Source of the DNA: Deltaproteobacteria bacterium Ga0077550
Lineage (GTDB): Bacteria; Myxococcota_A; Polyangia; Nannocystales; Nannocystaceae
Direction: 5' to 3'
Length of the DNA: 64,000 bases
NCBI GenBank assembly: GCA_001464385.1
Contig: LNFB01000238.1
Location: 1-64,000, forward strand
Positions 44,311 to 52,500 of this stretch are shown here, in pieces. The translations under genes were made by a program, and so were the position numbers. Under the pieces are notes generated by a model that was given only the letters and a program-made list of their open reading frames with translations, ran no database searches and was not told where the DNA came from. Every line of letters begins with the position of its first letter. The stretch's first letter is position 1.

Positions 44311-45741
44311 ATGGCGAGTGCGGGCGAGGTCGTGACGCCGGTGCCGGGCGAGCCGATGGGGTTCTCGCGCGTGCTCGTCGTGGACGACGAGGAGGCGCTG
44401 CGGCACATGCTCGAGCTGCTGCTGCGGCGCGAGCGGTACACGGTGTTGCACGCCGGCAGCGCCGAGGCGGCGATCGAGCTGCTCGGCGGCCAGGACGTCG
44501 ACGTGGTGCTCTCCGACGTCCGGATGCCGGGCATGGGCGGGCTGGCCCTGGTCGAGTGGGTGCGGGCCAATCGCCCGGGCCTCACCACGATCGTGATGAG
44601 CGCGTTCGGGTCGATCGAGCTCGCGCTCGAGGCCATGCACGCGGGCGCCTACGACTACATCGCCAAGCCGTTCAAGCAGGACGAGGTGGTCCTCACCCTG
44701 CGCAAGGCCGAGGAGCGCGAGCGCCTGCGCCGCGAGAACCACGCCCTGCGCGAGCAGCTGCGGGACGCCGCGGCGACGACCGACTGGCTCGGTGGAATGC
44801 TGATCCGCAGCGCCTCGATGCAGCAGATCGCGCGGACGGTCCGCAAGGTCGCGCCGTTCAAGACCACGGTGCTCGTGACGGGCGAGTCGGGGGTCGGCAA
44901 GGAGCTGGTGAGCCGGGCGATCCACGGGTCGAGCCCGCGGGCGAGCGGGCCGTTCGTCGCGGTGAACTGCGGTGCAATCCCTGAGACCCTGCTCGAGTCG
45001 GAGCTGTTCGGTCACGTCCGCGGTGCGTTCACCGACGCCACCGCCGACAAGCGCGGTCTCTTCGAGGAGGCCAAGGGCGGCACCCTCTTCCTCGACGAGA
45101 TCGGCGAGCTCCCGCTCGCGCTCCAGGTGAAGCTGCTCCGCGCGCTGCAGGAAGAGGAGGTCCGCCGCGTCGGCGACGTCCGCTCGATCAAGATCGACGC
45201 GCGCGTCGTCACCGCGACGTCGCGCGATCTCGCCCAGATGGTGGACGAGGGGACCTTCCGCCAGGACCTCTACTACCGACTCAACGTGATGCCGATCGAG
45301 GTCCCCCCGCTCCGCGAGCGGCGGGACGACATCGGACCGCTGGTCGAGCATTTCATCCAGGCGCTCAACCGCCGCCTCGGCACCAAGGTCACCGCCGTGG
45401 ACGACGAGGCGTTCGCCCAGCTGCTCGCGTACCGCTGGCCGGGGAACGTGCGCGAGCTGGAGAACACCCTCGAGCACGCCGCGGTGATGGCCGAGCGCGG
45501 CGTGCTCTGCCCGGCGGACCTCCCCGATCGCGTGAGGCTCGCCCGTGTCCGGGCTCCCGGCTTCACGCTCGCGCTCCCCGAGGGCGACCTCTCGGTGAAG
45601 CGGGCCCAACGGACCCTCGAGCGGGAGTTCATCCTGCGCGCCCTGGCCCAGACGGACGGCAACCGCACCCACGCGGCCAAGCTCCTGGAGCTCAGCCACC
45701 GGGCCCTGCTGTACAAGATCAAGGAATTCGGCCTCGGCTGA
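44311..45741 (+). CDS. NtrC-family response regulator with GAFTDA loop
   Basis: A 476-residue regulator: receiver domain (about residues 16-130; VVDDEE, phosphorylated Asp in VVLSDVRMPGMGG, KPF), AAA+ domain (about 155-390; Walker A GESGVGKEL, Walker B GGTLFLDEIGELPL, RWPGNVRELENTLEH) and a C-terminal Fis-type helix-turn-helix (FILRALAQTDGNRTHAAKLL). The sigma-54 contact loop at 45022-45039 reads GAFTDA instead of GAFTGA. ATG 44356 is a possible second start. No sensor kinase gene is adjacent, so it is an orphan here. Confidence 0.92.
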   Translation: MASAGEVVTPVPGEPMGFSRVLVVDDEEALRHMLELLLRRERYTVLHAGSAEAAIELLGGQDVDVVLSDVRMPGMGGLALVEWVRANRPGLTTIVMSAFGSIELALEAMHAGAYDYIAKPFKQDEVVLTLRKAEERERLRRENHALREQLRDAAATTDWLGGMLIRSASMQQIARTVRKVAPFKTTVLVTGESGVGKELVSRAIHGSSPRASGPFVAVNCGAIPETLLESELFGHVRGAFTDATADKRGLFEEAKGGTLFLDEIGELPLALQVKLLRALQEEEVRRVGDVRSIKIDARVVTATSRDLAQMVDEGTFRQDLYYRLNVMPIEVPPLRERRDDIGPLVEHFIQALNRRLGTKVTAVDDEAFAQLLAYRWPGNVRELENTLEHAAVMAERGVLCPADLPDRVRLARVRAPGFTLALPEGDLSVKRAQRTLEREFILRALAQTDGNRTHAAKLLELSHRALLYKIKEFGLG

Positions 45742-45799
45742 CGCGGGTTCTGCGCGGACGATCCCGCGCGCCTCCATAGAAGGAAGGGCGGCGTGCGCT

Positions 45800-45821
45800 C
45801 CCGCGTTCGCGAGGCTTTTTT
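45800..45821 (+). terminator. probable terminator after the response-regulator gene
   Basis: A short CGCG-TT-CGCG hairpin extended by one or two mismatched pairs is followed by TTTTTT (45816-45821), about 60 bases past the stop. The stem is weak but such a T run is rare in this window. Confidence 0.45.
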
Positions 45822-45894
45822 GGGGTCCTGGCCCCGGCGTGGAATGCTTGTCCGGCTCGTCAGGGCTCGGACGTTTCAGTGCGCGATCTACGCT

Positions 45895-46011
45895 TATCAA
45901 CGATCTCGGGAACTTGCTCGTCGGCAGGGGCCTCACGCCGGCGTGCTGTGCGCGCTGGGATCACTTCAATGACCTATCAATGGCCTATCACTGTCATTCA
46001 ACTACATATCA
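45895..46011 (+). promoter_or_regulatory. TATCA site array upstream of the XRE gene
   Basis: TATCA occurs at 45895, 45975, 45986 and 46007. The last three start 11 and 21 bases apart, close to one and two helical turns, so they face one side of the DNA. They lie upstream of the promoter at 46031, a place typical for an activator or a cooperative regulator. Confidence 0.45.
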
Positions 46012-46030
46012 CTGAAGGCCAACGAACGCG

Positions 46031-46059
46031 TTGACGGATCACGGATCGGGACCGACAAT
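46031..46059 (+). promoter_or_regulatory. sigma-70-type promoter of the XRE gene
   Basis: TTGACG (46031-46036), 17-base spacer, GACAAT (46054-46059). Transcription would begin near 46066, about 11 bases before the ATG. Confidence 0.55.
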
Positions 46060-46076
46060 GGACGGGCTTCATCAGA

Positions 46077-46436
46077 ATGGATCCGGAACCCACGCAAGGC
46101 GCGAAGGCGGCGACTCCCGTCGCGACGCCCGAGCCCGACGAGCACGACGTCTCGCCCGTGTCGGCACCGCCGGCACCGGTGGCGCGTCGCCGTGGCAAGA
46201 CGCCTGCGCCGCGCGAGAACGAGGGCACGGTTCCGAACAACGTGAAGCGGCTGCGCCAGGCCGCGATGATGAGCAAGGCCGAGCTTGCTCGCCGCGCGGG
46301 GGTCAGCCCGCTGACGATCGACCGCGTCGAGTCCGGCTGTCCATGCCGGATGGACACAAAGCGCAAGATCCTCGAGGCACTCGGGCTCGCCCCCTCGGCG
46401 GCCAAAGAAGTCTTCCCCGACGAAGATCTCGGCTGA
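46077..46436 (+). CDS. XRE-family helix-turn-helix regulator
   Basis: A 119-residue protein with a disordered Pro/Ala-rich N-terminus (to about residue 50) and one Cro/C1-type helix-turn-helix (VKRLRQAAMMSKAELARRAG, then VSPLTIDRVESG). The recognition helix sits at about residues 76-86. It lies 86 bases upstream of pilM on the same strand and may regulate or simply precede the pilus operon. The TATCA array upstream is a candidate site for it. Confidence 0.8.
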   Translation: MDPEPTQGAKAATPVATPEPDEHDVSPVSAPPAPVARRRGKTPAPRENEGTVPNNVKRLRQAAMMSKAELARRAGVSPLTIDRVESGCPCRMDTKRKILEALGLAPSAAKEVFPDEDLG

Positions 46437-46522
46437 GGCCGCCGCAGCGCGCGCGCATTCGCGTGCGCGCCACCCTCCACGTTCCCGCGGCGCCGTGCGC
46501 CGTGCCAGGCTGAAGGACGCCC

Positions 46523-47568
46523 GTGGCCAAGCAGTGCATCGGTCTGGACATCGGCTCGAGCGCGATCAAGCTCGTGCAGCTCAAGCCCGCGGGCCGCGTG
46601 CTCGCGCTGCAGAACTTCGGCATCGAGCCGGTTCCGCCGCAAACCATCGTCGACGGCGTGATCCTCAACCACAGCGGGTTGGTGGACGCGATCAAGAACC
46701 TCACGCGCCGCATCCACCTCAAGGGGAAGGCGATGGCGCTGGCGGTGTCCGGCAACAGCGTGATCATCAAGCGCCTGACCATCCCCGCGATGGAGGGCGC
46801 CGCGCTCGACGAGCAGATGGAGTGGGAGGTCCGCCAGAACATCCCGTTCTCGCGCGATGACGTCGTCGTCGACTACGAGGTGCTGGTCAAGCAGACGCCG
46901 ACCGGCCAGATGGAGGTCCTGCTCGTCGCGGCCAAGCGCGAGATCGTGGCCCAGTACCAGCAAGTGGTCCGCGACGCCGGCTTCCAGCCGGTGATCGTCG
47001 ATGCCGCGGCCCTCGCGCTGCAGAACTCCGTCGAGCTCGGCATCGGCTTCGCCCCGGGCGACACCATCGCGATCATCAACGTCGGCGCGACGTACTCGAC
47101 GCTGTCGATCGTCTCGGGCGGTCGGCCGTCGTTCAACCGCGACCTCGGCACGGGCGGCAACACCTACACCGAGGCCATCCAGCGCCAGCTGGGCGTGAGC
47201 CTCGACGGTGCCGAGGCCTACAAGGTCGGCGGAGCGTTCGCGGCCGCGGGCGCGATGGCCGACGTCGTGCCGCAGGAGGTCCACCGCATCCTCTGGCAGG
47301 TCTCGGAACAGGTCGCCGAGGAGTTCCAGCGCTCGCTCGACTTCTACATGAACGACGCCATCGATGCGCGGCTGTCGCGCATCTACCTGAGCGGCGGCTC
47401 GTGCCTGGTGCCGCAGCTGCCCAAGGCGATCCAGGATCGCTCGCGCATCCCGGTCGAGATCATCAACCCATTTGCGCGAGTGGTGGTCGACACGCGACGA
47501 TTCGAAACGCGCCGGTGGCCACCGTCGCGTTCGGACTCGCGGCACGCCGCGCGGGAGATTCCGAATGA
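46523..47568 (+). pseudogene. pilM: type IV pilus assembly ATPase-like protein PilM, frameshifted near the end
   Basis: PilM is an actin-like cytoplasmic protein that binds the PilN N-terminus in the pilus alignment complex. From GTG 46523, with AAGGA five bases upstream, the frame gives GLDIGSSAIKLVQLK, the mid-domain SGNSVIIKRLTIPAM and the C-terminal IYLSGGSCLVPQLPKAI. After about 47504 the frame becomes Arg/Pro-rich. The normal end (APVATVAFGLAARRAGD) is in another frame from 47509, ending in TGA at 47566-47568 that overlaps the pilN ATG as ATGA. One base, or a few codons plus one base, is missing. An assembly error is likely, since a functional pilus locus surrounds it. Confidence 0.85.
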
Positions 47569-48272
47569 TCCGCATCAACCTCGCCCCGACCAAGCGCAAG
47601 CGCGCCACGGCCAGCGCTGGCCCGGCGCAGCCACGCGGTCAAGTCGCCGCGGGCTCGAACAGCGGCGCCGCGACCTTCGTGCTCATGCTCCTGGTGTGGG
47701 GCGGACTCGCCGGCGCCGGCTGGTACCTGCTCGGCATCGAGGACGACGCCGCGATGGCCGTGCGCGCCAAGGCGGCCGGCATCAGCAAGGAGGTCAACGA
47801 GATCAAGGCCGTCATCGACGAGGCCGGACTCAAGGCCCGCGAAGAAGAGATCAAGCGGCAAGAGGTCGCCATCGAGAAGCTCAAGTCCAAGCAGCGGACC
47901 CCCGTGTTCGTGATGTACGAGCTGGCGATGATGCTCACCGACGCCCAGCTCGGCGGCGGCGTCACGATCGACGAAGAGAAGTACAAGAAGAACAAGGCCG
48001 ACGACCCCCAGAGCGAGATCAACGAGCGCTGGGATCCCTCGGGCCTTTGGCTGAGCAGCGTCGAGGAGGCCGACGGTCGCCTGACGATCGAAGGCTCGGC
48101 CCGCGACGCCGCCGACCTCTCCGAGTTCACCCGCCGCCTGCGCGCCAGCGTGTGGTTCGGCGAAATCACCCACCCGAACTACGAACGCGCCGACAGCAAG
48201 TCGCGCGATCGCGAGGACACCCAGCGGCACCTGACGTGGAAGCTCGACGTCGCGGTCCGCAGGTGGAACTGA
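47565..48272 (+). CDS. pilN: type IV pilus assembly protein PilN
   Basis: A 235-residue bitopic inner-membrane protein. The N-terminus MIRINLAPTKRKRA is the conserved PilM-binding INL motif, one membrane span lies at about residues 35-56, then a coiled coil and a ferredoxin-like periplasmic domain (GRLTIEGSARDAADLSEFTRRL). It forms the alignment subcomplex with PilO. The ATG overlaps the restored pilM stop, and pilO starts 12 bases after its stop. Confidence 0.9.
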   Translation: MIRINLAPTKRKRATASAGPAQPRGQVAAGSNSGAATFVLMLLVWGGLAGAGWYLLGIEDDAAMAVRAKAAGISKEVNEIKAVIDEAGLKAREEEIKRQEVAIEKLKSKQRTPVFVMYELAMMLTDAQLGGGVTIDEEKYKKNKADDPQSEINERWDPSGLWLSSVEEADGRLTIEGSARDAADLSEFTRRLRASVWFGEITHPNYERADSKSRDREDTQRHLTWKLDVAVRRWN

Positions 48273-48284
48273 GGAGCGCCGAAC

Positions 48285-48929
48285 GTGTTCGACGGACTGG
48301 GCAAACTCCCGATCTGGCAGCGACTGCTGCTGTTCGTTGTCGTGGCCGCGGCGATCGTCGGCGGCTGGTACTACTTCTTCTACCTCGACGCCGTCGCGGC
48401 CCGGACCAGCGCCGAGGCGGCCGTCGTCGCCGCGCAGAAGGAGCTCGACGCGGCGAAGACCAAGCGCGACAACTTCGACGCCGAGAAGCAGAAGGTCGAG
48501 GAGGCCGAGAAGCGCCTCGACGCCCAGCGCGAGGTGCTGCCGCTCAACGCGTCGACCGTCGACAACCTGATGCAGACGTTCCAGCAGCAATCGCGGCTGG
48601 TCGGCATGACCGTGGAGGCCTGGACCAACGAGCCCGAGGAGTTCGAGGACTTCTACGCCCGCATGCCGATCCGCGTGCGCGCGACGGGGACCTGGACGCA
48701 GGTCGGCGAGTTCTTCCGCCGCGTCTCGGAGCTCAAGCGCATCGTGAGCGTCGACCGGCTCTCGCTGAAGTCGACGGTCAAGCCCACGAAGGACGGCGAG
48801 AAACCCGACGAGCACCCCGGCCTCGAGGTCGAGTTCGAGGCCGCGACGTACCGGTTCCTGACCGACGAGGAGCGGGCGGCCGCGGCCGCCAAGGGCCCCG
48901 CTGCGAAGAAGGGCAGGCGTAAGAAGTGA
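48285..48929 (+). CDS. pilO: type IV pilus assembly protein PilO
   Basis: A 214-residue bitopic protein with a membrane span at about residues 10-30, a coiled coil at about 30-90 (AQKELDAAKTKRDNFDAEKQ) and a ferredoxin-like periplasmic domain with MPIRVRATGTWTQVGEFFRRVSEL, the PilO signature. It pairs with PilN and contacts PilP. A basic/Ala-rich tail (KGPAAKKGRRKK) ends it. The stop overlaps the pilP start as GTGA. Confidence 0.9.
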   Translation: MFDGLGKLPIWQRLLLFVVVAAAIVGGWYYFFYLDAVAARTSAEAAVVAAQKELDAAKTKRDNFDAEKQKVEEAEKRLDAQREVLPLNASTVDNLMQTFQQQSRLVGMTVEAWTNEPEEFEDFYARMPIRVRATGTWTQVGEFFRRVSELKRIVSVDRLSLKSTVKPTKDGEKPDEHPGLEVEFEAATYRFLTDEERAAAAAKGPAAKKGRRKK

Positions 48930-49534
48930 AGACGTCGAACTGTTCAGCTCTGCTGTGGCTCACCCTCGGCCTCGCGGCCTGCGTCGACGACGGCGGGGCG
49001 GAGGTCAGCGCCAAGCGCGGCGCCCCGCCGCCGAAGGCCGGTGGAGCCGCCGGCGCCCCGGCCAAGGCCGCTCCGGCGACGCCCGGCGCGGGGACGCCGG
49101 CCGCCGGTGCCGCGGAGGAAGGTGAGGTGCTGCCCTCGCAGCTGCCCGCCCGTCCACCCGTGGCGCTCGACGCGAAGTCGTTCCAGCGCCGCCGCGATCC
49201 CTTCCTCAGCTTCGTCGCCAGCGAGGTCGTCGTGCCCGAGCCCGACCGGCCCCGGGCCGAGCGCAAGGTCGAGATGCAGCAGTACGCCTTCGAGGACCTC
49301 AAGCTCGTCGCCATCGTCAACGCCGGGCGCGGCATGAAGCCGCGGGCGCTGTTCGTCGCCTCGGATCGCAAGAGCCACTCGATCAAGCAGGGCGACTACT
49401 TCTCCAGTGCCGAGGTGCTCCTCGCCGCGGTCAACCGCGACTACGTCGAGATCGAGGTGGTCGACGACGACCTCGCCAGCAGCCTCAACCTCCAGCGCGG
49501 GGAGCGACGCGCCATTTATTTGCGAAACGAATGA
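48926..49534 (+). CDS. pilP: type IV pilus lipoprotein PilP
   Basis: A 202-residue inner-membrane lipoprotein: signal peptide ending LGLAAC (Cys about residue 19), an Ala/Pro-rich disordered linker to about residue 75, then the beta-sandwich domain (QQYAFEDLKLVAIVNAG, ALFVASDRKSHSIKQGDYF, VNRDYVEIEVVDDD). PilP links PilNO to the PilQ secretin. The GTG start overlaps the pilO stop. Length is normal. Confidence 0.9.
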   Translation: MKTSNCSALLWLTLGLAACVDDGGAEVSAKRGAPPPKAGGAAGAPAKAAPATPGAGTPAAGAAEEGEVLPSQLPARPPVALDAKSFQRRRDPFLSFVASEVVVPEPDRPRAERKVEMQQYAFEDLKLVAIVNAGRGMKPRALFVASDRKSHSIKQGDYFSSAEVLLAAVNRDYVEIEVVDDDLASSLNLQRGERRAIYLRNE

Positions 49535-49535
49535 G

Positions 49536-49555
49536 GTGGGAGCGATCCTCCCCAC
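49536..49555 (+). promoter_or_regulatory. hairpin covering the pilQ ribosome binding site
   Basis: GTGGGAG (49536-49542) can pair with CTCCCCAC (49548-49555) around a 5-base loop with one bulged C, ending at the base before the pilQ ATG. The GGGAG that would serve as the binding site is within the stem. Confidence 0.4.
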
Positions 49556-52500
49556 ATGCGCTTCGGTTCTGCACCCCGTACCGGAGTGCGTCGTGTGACG
49601 CCCCTGGGCCTGATGGCCGCTCCGCTGTCGCTGCTGCTCGCGCTGCGACCTGATGTCTCCCTCGCGGCGAGCCCGACAGCACCCGAATTCGCGGCCCTCC
49701 AGGCCCAGGCGGCCAGCGCTTCGGCGCCCAACCGCATCGACGGCCTCACGATCGAGGAACTCGACGACGGCACCACGACCCTGCGGCTGGTCGGCTCGGC
49801 GAAGCCGACCTTCAGCGTCTACCGCCTGCAGGATCCCGACCGCCTCGTGGTCGACATCGCCGGCAGCGAGCGCGGCAAGGTCGTCCCGCACCTGCCGCTC
49901 GACAACTGGGCGTGCGGCCGGCTGTCGGTCGACGACGTCACCGAGCAGGACGCGATGATGGTCCGGCTGGTGGTCGAGCTCAAGCGCGACGCCAGCTACA
50001 TCGTGGTGCCCGACGGCGAGAACCTGGTCGTCACCGTGACGCCGCGCCAGGTGCCGCCCGAGGCGTACTTCGCCCGCAAGAGCGCCTCGTCGCGCCGCGC
50101 GGAGATCGAGGCCGCCGAGCAGGCCGCCGCGCGCACGCTCGCCGACGCCAAGGACGCCCAGCGTAGCGCGAAGCACCACACCGCCGCGGCCGCCCGCGAG
50201 ATCGCCGACGCGCAGCAGCGCCTCGCCGATGCGCAGGAGGCCGAGTCGCGGGCCCGCACCGCCGAGAAGCGCGCCCTCGCGGCCCAGGCCCGCGCGCGCT
50301 CGGGCGTCGATGCGCGTCAGGGTCACCGCCTCGCGTCGCGTCGCGCCCTGAGACGCGCGGAGGCCGAGCTCGCCGCGGCCGAGAAGGCCCGCAAGCACGC
50401 CGAGTCCCAGGCCAAGGTCGCCGACGCAGCCCTCGCCAAGGCCCGCGCCGAGGCCCAGGCCGATCGCGCCGCCGCCGGAGACGCGCGCCGATCCGCAGAG
50501 GCGATGAAGGTCGCCGCGTCGCGCAAGCTCGAGGACGCCGAGGTCACCGCGCAGCAGCGGCTCGCGGCGGCCACCGAGCGCGCGACCGAGGTGCAGTCCG
50601 AGGCCGAGCGCGCGGCGGCGAAGAAGCTCGCCGCGGCGAAATCCCAGGCCAGCCTCACCGAGGCCGCGGCGCAGCGCAAGCTCGCCGACGCGCAGCGGGC
50701 GAAGGCCGACGCCGATCGGACCGAGGCCGCCGCCCGCGACAAGCTCGCGGCCGCCCAGCAGGCCGCCGCCGCCGCGCAGCGCGACGCGGAGGCGCTGCGC
50801 GCGAAGGCGGGTGCCGCGGACGCGAAGGCGGACGCGAAGCTCGCGGACGCGCAGGGCAAGCTCGGCGCCGCCGAGGGCAAGCTCGTCGCCGCGCAGCGCG
50901 AGCTCGACGCCGCCGCCGCGCAGGCGAAGGCGGCGCGGTCCAAGCTCGAGGGGGCCCAGAAGGCCGCCGAGGCCAAGCTCGCCGAGGCCGAGCAGACCCG
51001 CGCCGAGGCCGACCGCATCCTCGCGAGCGCCAAGCTCGAGGCCAAGGCCAAGCTGGCCGCCGCGCAGAAGACCGCCGACGAGACGGTCGCCGCCGCACAG
51101 CGTCGCGCCGACGCCCAGGCCTCCGCCAAGCTCGACGCGGCGGCACGCGACGCCGAGGCCCTGGTCGCCGGCGCCCGCCGCAAGGCCGACGCCGCGGTCG
51201 AGGCCCGCATGCGCGAGGCCGAGGCCGCTGCGCGCGACAAGATCGCCGAGGCCGAGCGCAAGGCCCGGTCGATCGCGCAGAAGGAGCTCGCGGCCGCCGA
51301 GCAGGAGGCCGAGCGCAAGCTCGCCGACGCGAAGAAGGAATCCAAGCGGCGCGCGGACGCCGAGGTGGCGGCGGCACGCAAGCAGGCCGTGGCCGACGCG
51401 GAGCGGGAGCTCGCGGCGCTGCGCAAGCGGGCCGAGCAGGAGACCGCGACCCAGGTCGCGGCGGCGCGCAAGCAGGCCGAGACAGAGGCTGCCCGTGATC
51501 TCGCCGCGGCGCGCGAGCGCGCGACCGCGGAGGCCGACAAGCAGGTCTCCGGGGCCAAGCAGCGCGCGACGGCCCTCGAGCGCCAGGCTGCGGACAAGCT
51601 CGCGGCGGCGGACCAGACCCTGGCGGCGGCCAAGCGCGAGCGGCAGTCCGCGGCATCGGCGAAGGCCGAGGCGGTGGCGCTGCGCGAGCAGGCCGAGTCG
51701 GCGTTGGCCAAGGCCCGCGCCGCGATGGACGACGCGGCGACCGAGAAGAAGGCCGCGATCGCGGCGCGCAAGGACGCCGATCGCGATCTCGTCGCGGCCA
51801 AGGCGGAGGCCTCGCGCGCCCGCAAGCGCGGCGAGATGACCGAACAGATGCAGGCCCGCGTCGACGCGGCCGAGCGCGCCCGCGACTCGGCCCTCGCGCG
51901 GCAGAAGCAGGCCGAGCAGGATCTGGCGAAGCTGAGCGGAGATCGCGAGCAGCTCGCGACCAAGCTCGCGGCCGAGCGCAAGTCCTCCGAGAAGCTCGCC
52001 CAGGCCGTGGACGATCGCGAACGCGAGCTCGTCGCCGCGCGCAAGCAGGTGGATGACGCGCGCGGCAAGCTGGCCGAGCTCGGCGGGCGCGCCACGCCCG
52101 AGGAGTTCGCCCGCGCGCAGGCCGAGACCCGAAAGGTCCAGGCGACCGCGACCGTGCTCGAGAAGCAGGTCGGTCGACTGCGCGGCGACGCCGACGAGGC
52201 CAAGGCCCGGGCGAGCGCCGCCGAGCGCAAGCTGCAGGAGCTCGAGGCCCAGGGCGCGCGACGCAAGAAGCTCGAGGCCGCCCGCGACGAGGCCGAGGCC
52301 GCACAGAAGGCGGCGAAGGCGGCGAAGGCCGAGCACCACGACGCCGACGTGCGGCTCGCCGCGCTCAACCGCGATCTCGCCGCGCGCAAGTCGGAGCTCG
52401 AGCAGCTCACGGCGGCGCGGGCCGAGCTCGAGACCCAGGGCGAGGCGCTGCGGGCCAAGAACGCCGCGGCGAAGCAGGCGCTCGCGCAGGCCGAGCAGAA

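Larger units (their letters stand above)
45742..46076 (+). other. intergenic region, 335 bases, AT-richer upstream of the XRE gene
   Basis: It holds a weak terminator with a T6 run (45800-45821), a small GGGG...CCCC hairpin (45822-45835), four TATCA sites in an AT-rich patch and a good promoter for the XRE gene. No gene seen. Confidence 0.65.

Noticed and set aside
45822-45860. Sigma-54 -24/-12 promoter near the TGGCCCC and TGGAATGC segments
   Set aside because: The GG and GC elements are not at the required spacing in any alignment tried.
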